This document shows positions 1 through 5,367 of a DNA stretch of 5,620 nucleotides, in pieces; position 1 is the first letter of the stretch, and every line of letters starts with the position of its first letter. The notes beneath the pieces are model-generated. The model had not been told where the DNA came from. It searched no databases and saw nothing but the letters and a program-made list of their open reading frames with translations. The translations under genes and the position numbers were made by a program. The DNA is from Pseudomonadota bacterium (GTDB taxonomy: Bacteria > Desulfobacterota > BSN033 > G020346125), in assembly GCA_030673585.1 (NCBI GenBank), contig DAOVIU010000109.1, forward strand, positions 1 through 5,620. Direction: 5' to 3'.

Positions 1-258
1 CCCCTCATGGACCACTGCCTCGCAGTCGTCGTTGGTCATTTCGGTTTCCCAATTGTTGATTCGAACGTAGACGACGGATCCACCCTCTCCGGCATACTTC
101 AAGTTCTCCCTGGTCATTTCACGGGCCTTCGGTTTTTCCGCGGGGGGAACGGAATCCTCCAGGTCCAGGGTAATGATGTCTGCTGGGATGGAGGGAGCCT
201 TGGAAACCAATTTTTCGTTATTTCCCGGAATGTAAAAAACGGATCTCATTACAGCCAT
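1..258 (-). CDS. CitE/HpcH-family CoA-ester lyase (malyl-CoA lyase-like), N-terminal part, cut by left edge
   Basis: The first 86 codons of a lyase of the HpcH/HpaI aldolase superfamily (CitE, malyl-CoA and citramalyl-CoA lyases). These enzymes are cytosolic TIM barrels that cleave or form C-C bonds in 3-hydroxyacyl-CoA esters with Mg2+. Seen directly: the opening RSVFYIPGNNEKLVSKA (residues 5-21), then LDLEDSVPPAEKPKAR (31-46), both hallmark family blocks, and VVYVRIN (62-68), whose Arg67 sits where the family has its substrate-binding Arg. The Mg2+-binding acidic residues lie beyond the edge. The start ATG at 258-256 has a strong ribosome site (AGGAGGTG, 264-271, 5 bases away). It lies 40 bases after the CoA-ligase alpha gene and is probably the last or a late gene of that operon. 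The context favours malyl-CoA or a related hydroxyacyl-CoA as substrate (inference). A citrate-lyase beta subunit is less likely because no citrate lyase alpha or gamma gene is visible. Confidence 0.85.
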   Translation of the reverse strand, partial: MAVMRSVFYIPGNNEKLVSKAPSIPADIITLDLEDSVPPAEKPKAREMTRENLKYAGEGGSVVYVRINNWETEMTNDDCEAVVHEG

Positions 259-298
259 TGGAACACCTCCTATCAAGTGCTTAATGGGTATTTAAGCG

Positions 299-1195
299 TT
301 AGGCTTTGAGCAATCGTTTAATGGTTGGGGCGATTTCGTCGGGCCGGTCAACCACATGTACTCCGGCCTCTTTGAGCGAGCTTATCTTGTCCTTGGCCGA
401 TCCCTTTCCCCTTTCGACGATACTGCTCGCATGGGAGAATCGCATGCCTTCGGGAGCCCATGCACCGGCGACGTAGACGACCAGAGGCTTGGTAAATCTC
501 TTTTCCCGCACTGCTGACGCGGCTTCCTCCTCATAGGGGCCGCCAATTTCCCCGAAGATGGCAACGGCTTTAGTATCCTTATCCTCCTGGAAGAGGGGAA
601 GTATGTCCCCCATAGACTGTCCCACGATCGGTTCTGTTCCAATATGTACCACCGTGCTGACCCCCAGGCCTGCTTCCTTAATGGTCCATGGGACCGTGCC
701 GGACTGTCCCCCACTTCGGGAGATGACCCCAACGGGGCCAGGTACGAAAACCGCCTTAGCGAATTCGGGGCTACCCCCGAGCCAGCCGGCAACAGCAATA
801 CCGGGGCTCAAGATTCCGATTGCACCCGGCCCCAACAGACGCGTACCCTTCAGTTTGGCATATGCCATCATCTCGAGAATATCGTAGAGGGGCACCCGTT
901 CCACGGGCATAACGATAAACGAAATTCCGGAATCCATGGCCTCCAAAACAGCGTACTTGAGGGCCGGCCCGGGAACGAAGGTGACGCTAGCGTCTACGGT
1001 TCCCTGAGCGCTGACCGCCTCCTCCACCGTGTTGTAAACGGGTATTCCGGCCACCTCCTCTCCGCCACGCCCGGGGGTAACTCCGGCTACCACCTTTGTG
1101 CCATAGCCTTTCATAAATGCGGCCCGTGCCGATCCCTCCCTACCCGTGATGCCCTGAACCAATACCTTTGTATCCTTTCTGAGTAGAATAGCCAT
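299..1195 (-). CDS. Succinyl-CoA synthetase-family acid-CoA ligase, alpha subunit (SucD/MtkB-like)
   Basis: 298 residues, the usual length for SucD-type alpha subunits. The family joins a carboxylic acid to CoA via an acyl-phosphate and a phospho-histidine, in complex with the ATP-grasp beta subunit. Seen: an N-terminal CoA-binding Rossmann domain with VQGITGREG (13-21) and GVTPGRGG (38-45), a second flavodoxin-like domain starting near VGVISRSGG (155-163), GEIGG (215-219) containing the Glu that contacts the phospho-histidine, and the catalytic His255 in FSHASSIVERGKGSA. Several usually conserved blocks differ: the GPNCPG-type loop is GPGAIG (122-127), the SRSGTLT-type loop is SRSGGQSGT, and the GGDPI-type loop is GTEPI. 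Starts considered: a GTG at 1207 would give 302 residues, but ATG at 1195 has AAGGTGG (1204-1210) 8 bases upstream and begins like its relatives, so it is preferred. It starts 15 bases after the ferredoxin gene. Substrate: malate is favoured by the adjoining lyase; succinate or another diacid is possible. Confidence 0.88.
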   Translation of the reverse strand: MAILLRKDTKVLVQGITGREGSARAAFMKGYGTKVVAGVTPGRGGEEVAGIPVYNTVEEAVSAQGTVDASVTFVPGPALKYAVLEAMDSGISFIVMPVERVPLYDILEMMAYAKLKGTRLLGPGAIGILSPGIAVAGWLGGSPEFAKAVFVPGPVGVISRSGGQSGTVPWTIKEAGLGVSTVVHIGTEPIVGQSMGDILPLFQEDKDTKAVAIFGEIGGPYEEEAASAVREKRFTKPLVVYVAGAWAPEGMRFSHASSIVERGKGSAKDKISSLKEAGVHVVDRPDEIAPTIKRLLKA

Positions 1196-1210
1196 TTTCC
1201 TCACCACCTT

Positions 1211-1498
1211 TTAGGTTAATCCGTGTTTTCTCCGGTATTCATCTAACCCTGGGATTGGAACCTCGATTTTTATCGCCTTGTTTCCCCTGAACCAGCACTC
1301 GTACTCGCATGCCAGACACTCCGTCCCGACGCGTTTCGTGAATTCAGCATCTCCTGCCGGGGCGGGTTTGCCATTCTTGATAACCAGGATTCCTCGGTCG
1401 TAGGTTTTGCACGCCTCGGCGCACACGTGGGTTTTGCAGTCGACGCACTTGCTGTCATCGATGATTACCTTAATAGTCCTCTCCTCAAATTCTATCAT
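1211..1498 (-). CDS. Small FixX-like 4Fe-4S ferredoxin-type protein between the two CoA-ligase subunits
   Basis: 95 residues with seven cysteines in two clusters: C18-x2-C21-x4-C26-x3-C30 and C61-x2-C64-x3-C68. The first spacing (C-x2-C-x4-C-x3-C) is the one I associate with FixX, the ferredoxin-like partner of electron-transfer flavoprotein systems; the second motif is one cysteine short of a full 4Fe-4S site. No signal peptide or membrane segment, so cytosolic. The start ATG lies 4 bases after the beta-subunit stop, and its ribosome site (AAAGGAGGG, 1507-1515) is inside the last codons of the beta gene, so translation is probably coupled. The protein ends 15 bases before the alpha subunit. 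Role unknown: it may be an electron carrier tied to the pathway, or a structural part of the ligase (both inference). It has no ligase or lyase domain itself. The cysteine pattern and the tight operon position make it a real gene. Confidence 0.83.
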   Translation of the reverse strand: MIEFEERTIKVIIDDSKCVDCKTHVCAEACKTYDRGILVIKNGKPAPAGDAEFTKRVGTECLACEYECWFRGNKAIKIEVPIPGLDEYRRKHGLT

Positions 1499-1502
1499 CA
1501 GT

Positions 1503-2759
1503 CTATCCCTCCTTTACTCCTCTCTCCTTTCGATATTCCTCGATGAGGGCCTTCATCCTTTTGGCCAGGAATTCCGTTTCATACACCTTCTCGCTTCCGT
1601 AGATTTCGACACGCGCTGGTAGATCCTTCGTCCCCTCGTGCAAGATCTCCAGGGATTCCTTCTCCTTGTTGCCGCAGAGCAGGAGCACAACGGGAAACCC
1701 AGGCTTATCCATCAGATCCTCCCTGAGGGCTTTTACCACCCCATGGGCATGATGCCATTGTTCCTGGTTCGCCACGATGAACCCTCCGAGCATATAGCCC
1801 TCGATGCCGACCTGGGATAGGATGACTTTGACCGCTCGGTAGACCTTTGCAGCCGTTGGGTTTCCACTGGTATCGGCGTAGTCGGCGATCTTCAACCCCT
1901 GTCGGTTCAAGGCATCCACCCCCAAAATGGCGCCACCCCCTCCTATTCCATGGTAGCCCACCACGCCCAACTCCTTGATTTCCGGGATCATTTGTGCGAT
2001 ATAACAGGTTCCCCGGAGATCCCCCTCCTCGATCTGCCAGGCTATCTTGTCCAATTCCGTAGGCGGCGTGGAGGACTCACGGGCGACATCGATACCCAGT
2101 TCGGGATGGCGGAATACCGACGAGTCGTCAATGGACATACGGCAATCCGCAGCGTAGATCTTTCCATCCTTGGTTAAGACGAGGGGATTAATCTCGGCCG
2201 TCCGGCAATTATACCCCTTGAAGGTTTCATACAATCCCAGGATGGCTTGGGCGATAGCCGGGAGGAGCTGGGTCGGAACCTTTAACTTGATGGCAAGGTT
2301 GAGCGCATCATAGAAGTGGAGTCCCCGAAGCACATCCACGTTCATCTGGGCGATCTTATCTTCGGGCACCTCTTCGATGTCCACGCCTCCCTCGGAGCTG
2401 AACATAATGACGGGAGCTCGGACCTCCCTCGAGGCGTCGATGATCACGCCGGCGTAAAACTCTTTGTCGATATCCAGTTTCTCCTCGACAAGCACCCGTT
2501 CCACCGTGAGGTCCTTAATCTCAGACCCCAAGAGTTTACCTGCAACCTTTTCCGCCTCCTCCGGATTTTGGGCGAACTGGATGCCCCCCGCTTTTCCGCG
2601 TCCCCCAGCCCAAATCTGCGACTTGATGGCAACGGGTTTTCCCACCTTCTCCGCTACCTTCCTCACTTCCTGGGGGGTTGTTGCAACCTCTCCCTCAGGG
2701 ATTGGCACTTTGGCCTTTTTCAGTAACTCTTTTCCCTGATATTCGAATAATCGAGCCAT
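1503..2759 (-). CDS. Succinyl-CoA synthetase-family acid-CoA ligase, beta subunit (ATP-grasp; SucC/MtkA-like)
   Basis: 418 residues, about 30 longer than E. coli SucC. Binds nucleotide and Mg2+ and phosphorylates the histidine of the alpha subunit, then helps form the acyl-CoA. Seen: an N-terminal LFEYQGKELLKKAKVP (4-19), the ATP-grasp signature AGGRGKAGG (51-59), SSEGGVDIEEV (121-131), EINPLV (189-194) with the Mg2+-ligand Asn191, and Asp205 in AADCRMSIDD matching the second Mg2+ ligand of SucC. The C-terminal ligase domain (about 250-418) is divergent: the usual NGAGLAMGTMD block is replaced by GIGGGGAILGVD (271-282), preceded by extra residues, and GGGAT becomes TSGNPTA. Start ATG 2759-2757 has AGGAGG at 2765-2770, 5 bases upstream. 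It heads the beta-ferredoxin-alpha-lyase operon. Family assignment is firm. Substrate is open: malate fits the adjoining lyase, succinate is the default for the family, and other diacids are possible. Confidence 0.88.
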   Translation of the reverse strand: MARLFEYQGKELLKKAKVPIPEGEVATTPQEVRKVAEKVGKPVAIKSQIWAGGRGKAGGIQFAQNPEEAEKVAGKLLGSEIKDLTVERVLVEEKLDIDKEFYAGVIIDASREVRAPVIMFSSEGGVDIEEVPEDKIAQMNVDVLRGLHFYDALNLAIKLKVPTQLLPAIAQAILGLYETFKGYNCRTAEINPLVLTKDGKIYAADCRMSIDDSSVFRHPELGIDVARESSTPPTELDKIAWQIEEGDLRGTCYIAQMIPEIKELGVVGYHGIGGGGAILGVDALNRQGLKIADYADTSGNPTAAKVYRAVKVILSQVGIEGYMLGGFIVANQEQWHHAHGVVKALREDLMDKPGFPVVLLLCGNKEKESLEILHEGTKDLPARVEIYGSEKVYETEFLAKRMKALIEEYRKERGVKEG

Positions 2760-2774
2760 GGTAACCTCCTAAAG

Positions 2775-2822
2775 CTACTTCTCGTCTTGATGGGTCCCAA
2801 TGATTTTTCGGATTACGCGCAT
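2775..2822 (-). CDS. Possible 15-codon leader peptide upstream of the CoA-ligase beta gene
   Basis: A short reading frame, MRVIRKIIGTHQDEK then TAG, with a perfect AAGGAGG (2829-2835) 6 bases before its ATG. It ends 15 bases before the start of the beta subunit and just ahead of that gene's own ribosome site. The initiation signal is as good as that of any real gene in the window, which is why it is listed. The peptide has no run of one amino acid that would suggest classical attenuation, and I recognise no homologue. It could be a small translated leader coupled to the beta subunit, the surviving start of a lost gene, or chance purine-rich sequence. No coding evidence beyond the start signal. 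Confidence 0.3.
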   Translation of the reverse strand: MRVIRKIIGTHQDEK

Positions 2823-3012
2823 CACCTCCCTCCTTCAATCTCACTAGTGATCCAGGTAAATAGGTTTTAGTAGTTCGTCCATGGTATTTTTCCGTTGTCG
2901 CGGAGTATGGATCCTCATACATGATGCTCAAGCAGGGGCGTGCTGCTTTAATACTTCAGGGCAGCGATGCGATTTCGCGCCGCCGTGACCGCCATCCTTG
3001 TCCTGGCGGCTG
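2823..3012 (-). other. Intercistronic gap between corrinoid protein and CoA-ligase operon
   Basis: About 190 bases with no convincing gene. Near the corrinoid stop there is a weak inverted repeat (CCGCC at 2989-2993 and GGCGG at 3005-3009) without a run of T after it on the minus strand, so it is not a standard intrinsic terminator. On the minus strand TTGAGC followed after 16 bases by CATACT (near 2910-2935) is a poor promoter match. I therefore cannot say whether the ligase operon has its own promoter here or is read through from upstream; the gap length suggests a separate transcription unit. Confidence 0.4.
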
Positions 3013-3651
3013 TTACGTTATCCCCAAGATCTCCTTGGCCTTTTCGGCACCCGAAACGGCATCCTTGCCATAGGCGTCTGCTCCAATTTCATCGGCGAAT
3101 TCCTGCGTCACGGGAGCTCCCCCCACGATGGTCTTAACGTCGTCCAAAACCCCCTTCTTTTTCAGGAGTTGAATCGTATTTTTCATTTCGAGCATGGTCG
3201 TTGTCAAAAGAGAGGAAAGACCCAGTATGTCCGGTTCATGGGCCTTTATGGCTTCTTCAAATTTCTCCGTTGGAACATCGATGCCCATATCGATGACCTG
3301 AAAGCCCCACCCCTCGAACATCATGGCTGCGAGGTTTTTCCCGATGTCATGGAGGTCGCCCTTCACCGTACCGATGACGATCTTCCCCGCGGGCTTCGCC
3401 CCTGTTTCCGCAATTTTGGGTCTCAAGAGGTCCAAACCCGCATGCATCGCCCTCGCTGCCATCAGTACCTCTGGGATGTAGATCTCGGCCGCCCTAAATT
3501 TTTGTCCGACCCTTTCCATTCCCGGAATCAGCCCGTTATTGAGAATTTCAAGGGGTGGAACCCCCTCATTCAGATCCCTTTCAACAAATGTCGTCATCAT
3601 TTCCCGGTTGCCACCCATCAGGGCATCGAAATACTGTTGAGCAATCGTCAT
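3013..3651 (-). CDS. Corrinoid (cobalamin-binding) methyl-carrier protein, MtbC/MttC/MtaC-like
   Basis: 212 residues, the normal length for the corrinoid subunits of methyltransferase systems. The protein carries a methyl group on cobalt between a substrate-specific methyltransferase and a second one that passes it to tetrahydrofolate or coenzyme M; cytosolic. Seen: an N-terminal helical cap domain (about 1-85) and a C-terminal Rossmann-like B12 domain (about 88-212) with the signature GDLHDIGKN (98-106), in which His101 is the lower cobalt ligand, then SSLL (146-149) and VGGAPV (176-181), the other conserved B12-binding loops. Start ATG 3651 has AAGGAGG (3659-3665) 7 bases upstream. Its expected methyltransferase partner lies immediately upstream but is only a C-terminal fragment. 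The methyl donor (methylamine, methoxyaromatic, glycine betaine or other) cannot be told from this protein. No promoter is seen directly upstream, so transcription probably comes from the solute-binding-protein promoter. Confidence 0.92.
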   Translation of the reverse strand: MTIAQQYFDALMGGNREMMTTFVERDLNEGVPPLEILNNGLIPGMERVGQKFRAAEIYIPEVLMAARAMHAGLDLLRPKIAETGAKPAGKIVIGTVKGDLHDIGKNLAAMMFEGWGFQVIDMGIDVPTEKFEEAIKAHEPDILGLSSLLTTTMLEMKNTIQLLKKKGVLDDVKTIVGGAPVTQEFADEIGADAYGKDAVSGAEKAKEILGIT

Positions 3652-3679
3652 TTTTCGGCCTCCTTCTCAATATGACAAC

Positions 3680-3841
3680 TCAGCAGCTGATGGGGTATCG
3701 GCCATATTCCATCACCGCCTCAAGCAGCGCCTTATAATTCTCCATGGGGACGCAATTGGTAATGGAATTACTGCTTGCTACGCAGTAACCACCTCCGGGC
3801 CCAATATCCCGAAGGGGAAGATAAGGGCCTACCGTACCTTT
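3680..3841 (-). pseudogene. C-terminal remnant of a uroporphyrinogen-decarboxylase-family methyltransferase (MtaA/MtbA-like)
   Basis: Reading the minus strand in a frame different from the solute-binding protein gives an open stretch ending in TGA at 3682-3680. Its last 45 or so codons look like the C-terminus of UROD-family methyltransferases: a glycine-rich GPGGGYCVASSNSITN (3802-3755) followed by VPMENYKALLEAVMEYGRYP. In the family this is the closing part of the barrel (a pattern like APGGGY..A..N....VP.EN..A..EA..EYG), in proteins of roughly 340-380 residues. No start codon or upstream body exists: a TAA at 3844-3842 closes the frame, and the preceding sequence encodes the intact end of the solute-binding protein. 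Resemblance seems to begin near 3814. It sits 28 bases before the corrinoid gene, exactly where a partner methyltransferase would end. Most likely a deletion or replacement removed the rest; an assembly join is the other explanation. Assignment is from pattern recognition, not a search. Confidence 0.75.
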
Positions 3842-5148
3842 TTATCGGGCCCTCTCCACGATTTTACCCAATCGTGGAATTTCATGTCAGCCGGATGCAT
3901 GATCTGAGATGGCGTGAAGATCTCTACCGGTTTGATGGTAACGAAATCGTACGGGTTGTCATGGGTGGTGATGCCCATGAAGAAATTACAAACCTGGTAG
4001 TTGTCTTTCCGGTAACCTCGGTAGCCGGAAAGGGAGGGGACCATTATTCCTCTCAGGGCAGCTGCAATTTCCTTTTTGGACGGCCACTTTCCCGTTATAG
4101 CGTGACACTTCTCCACCGCCGCTTTATATGCTTGCAGGGTGAAATATGCGTGATCACATTCATAGGGTGGATATTCCTTGTACTTGCTCACGTAGGTTTT
4201 GGCGAAGTTGGTATTGAGTGGCCACGCATCCGTCCACCCGAAGTAGTAGCAGTTGTAGCCCAGTATGAGGCCCTCCTGCGTGAAGCTCTTTTTGAGGGTG
4301 TAGTGGACGCCACCGCCCGTGGTGAAACAACCGTTAATCTTGTCGAATAATCCAGCAGTTGTCGCCTGCTTCATGAAAATGGCCGTATCCCCTGACCAAA
4401 AGCTACTCATGATGAGATCTGGGTTGGCCTTCTTGAGCGCCGCAATATGAGAGGTAAAATCCGTACCCCCCAGCTTTGGCCACAGGGCTTCCACAGGTCT
4501 CAATTCCGGGTTAAAATACTGCAGGACGGTCAGGTATGCTTCCCAGCAGTTCCTCCCATATGAATAATCGTTATTGATGCCGGCAACTGTCTTAACCTCC
4601 GGAAAGTATTTTGCCGTCATGAGCGCACCGGCAACGGCTTCCAATTCATTATAGACGCTTCTGAAACCAAATTCAGCCTTGGGCATCGTCTCTTCCAGGC
4701 CTTTTTGGGTGGTCGCGTCATGTGACAGCCACAACTGTCCCAACTGTTCGGCCACGGGTCCGACTGCCTGTCCATTTCCCATGGAAAATAAGCCTGAAAT
4801 GACATCCACTTTTGTTGAAAGGGTCAACTTCTTAAATCTCTCCACCGTATTTTTGGCCGATGATTCTTCTTCCAGGTATAATTTTACCTTTCTGCCAAGG
4901 ATTCCCCCGGCAGCGTTGACTTGATCACGCCAAATTTGGCAAGCCCTCCATGCTGAAATACCCGGAACCGCAGCGACCCCTTTCTGAAAAGCCATGACGC
5001 CGATTTTTATCGGTTCCTTGGGGACACCTGCCAGTGGCCCCGCGTAGGCCTTTCGTTTGCCCAATCCGGTGAGCATCGCTGTACCACTTAATACAGCTCC
5101 CCCCGTTTTTAAAAAATCGCGCCTCGTCTTTTCCACAATTTCCCTCAT
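3829..5148 (-). CDS. ABC transporter substrate-binding protein, Leu/Ile/Val- or urea/amide-type, Tat-exported
   Basis: 439 residues, typical for type I periplasmic binding proteins (Peripl_BP_6). Captures a small solute in the periplasm for an ABC importer; no permease or ATPase gene is in the window. Seen: a twin-arginine signal TRRDFLK (8-14), a hydrophobic stretch (about 15-30) and a likely cleavage site after AYA (34-36). The mature domain opens with IKIGVMAF (47-54), and NAAGGILGRKVKL (about 88-100) is the family's hallmark after the first strand. The C-terminus is complete. The ATG at 5148 lacks a clear ribosome site; a GTG at 5136-5134 with GAGG 6 bases before it would give 435 residues beginning MEKTRRDFLK, a typical Tat start, and may be the real one. 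A strong promoter lies upstream. Ligand unknown; being upstream of a corrinoid gene suggests a methylated compound or amine, which is inference only. Confidence 0.9.
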   Translation of the reverse strand: MREIVEKTRRDFLKTGGAVLSGTAMLTGLGKRKAYAGPLAGVPKEPIKIGVMAFQKGVAAVPGISAWRACQIWRDQVNAAGGILGRKVKLYLEEESSAKNTVERFKKLTLSTKVDVISGLFSMGNGQAVGPVAEQLGQLWLSHDATTQKGLEETMPKAEFGFRSVYNELEAVAGALMTAKYFPEVKTVAGINNDYSYGRNCWEAYLTVLQYFNPELRPVEALWPKLGGTDFTSHIAALKKANPDLIMSSFWSGDTAIFMKQATTAGLFDKINGCFTTGGGVHYTLKKSFTQEGLILGYNCYYFGWTDAWPLNTNFAKTYVSKYKEYPPYECDHAYFTLQAYKAAVEKCHAITGKWPSKKEIAAALRGIMVPSLSGYRGYRKDNYQVCNFFMGITTHDNPYDFVTIKPVEIFTPSQIMHPADMKFHDWVKSWRGPDKKVR

Positions 5149-5229
5149 TTCTTTAGTTTGGGAAATTTGAAGCTTCTAAAATGTGATATGGCTTTCCTTC
5201 ATCTTCGTCCTAGAGTAAACAACGTGGAC

Positions 5230-5258
5230 CTTATACCAAATGGGGCGGGATATGTCAA
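5230..5258 (-). promoter_or_regulatory. Near-consensus sigma70 promoter for the solute-binding-protein operon
   Basis: On the minus strand: TTGACA (5258-5253, 6 of 6), a 17-base spacer, then TATAAG (5235-5230, 5 of 6), with TGG directly before it giving an extended -10. Transcription would start near 5223, leaving a leader of about 75 bases before the ATG at 5148. This is the best promoter match in the window and the only one seen for the solute-binding-protein and corrinoid genes. Confidence 0.7.
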
Positions 5259-5299
5259 TCTCACGGGCATTGGAAATTCTGGCTATAAGGTTGAGTTTC

Positions 5300-5327
5300 T
5301 TGACAAATCAGTGGATTTTTGTAAAAT
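5300..5327 (+). promoter_or_regulatory. Near-consensus sigma70 promoter for the H-protein gene
   Basis: TTGACA (5300-5305, 6 of 6), a 16-base spacer, then TAAAAT (5322-5327, 5 of 6). The predicted start of transcription is near 5334, about 33 bases before the ATG at 5368. It lies back to back with the minus-strand promoter, the two -35 boxes being 41 bases apart. It also argues against the longer open frame from 5188 being the true start of the H-protein. Confidence 0.6.
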
Positions 5328-5367
5328 GTTAAAATCATTGGGGTTTCCGAGAATAACCGGGTGCAAA

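Noticed and set aside
644..1186. Long plus-strand frame opposite the alpha subunit
   Set aside because: Antisense shadow of a well-supported gene, no recognisable domain.
2695..2931. Minus-strand 78-codon frame overlapping the start of the beta subunit
   Set aside because: No ribosome site at its start, overlaps 65 bases of a firm gene in another frame, composition unlike a protein family I know.
2989..3009. CCGCC/GGCGG inverted repeat after the corrinoid gene as a terminator
   Set aside because: Short stem, 11-base loop and no T run on the minus strand.
2940..3010. Minus-strand stretch ending in RNRIAALKY then TAA, just past the corrinoid stop, as another gene remnant
   Set aside because: Only about 20 codons and no family recognised; unlike the methyltransferase remnant there is no motif to support it.
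2965..3135. Plus-strand frame whose first residues (MRFRAAVTAILVLAA) look like a signal peptide
   Set aside because: It then runs antisense through the corrinoid gene into Arg/His/Pro-rich sequence, a typical shadow; no ribosome site.
2998..3675. 225-codon plus-strand frame opposite the corrinoid gene
   Set aside because: Covers the corrinoid gene, which has all B12-binding motifs; the opposite frame has Phe/His/Arg-rich shadow composition.
3798..3829. Inverted repeat GGGCC/GGCCC just after the solute-binding-protein stop as a terminator
   Set aside because: Stem of 5 pairs with a long loop and no run of T following; it also lies within the methyltransferase remnant.
3775..4350. 191-codon plus-strand frame opposite the solute-binding protein
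   Set aside because: Antisense to a complete gene with a Tat signal and family motifs; no domain seen.
5188..5367. Sixty-codon upstream extension of the H-protein frame
   Set aside because: Open but without family resemblance or ribosome site, and it contains the predicted promoters of both flanking genes.
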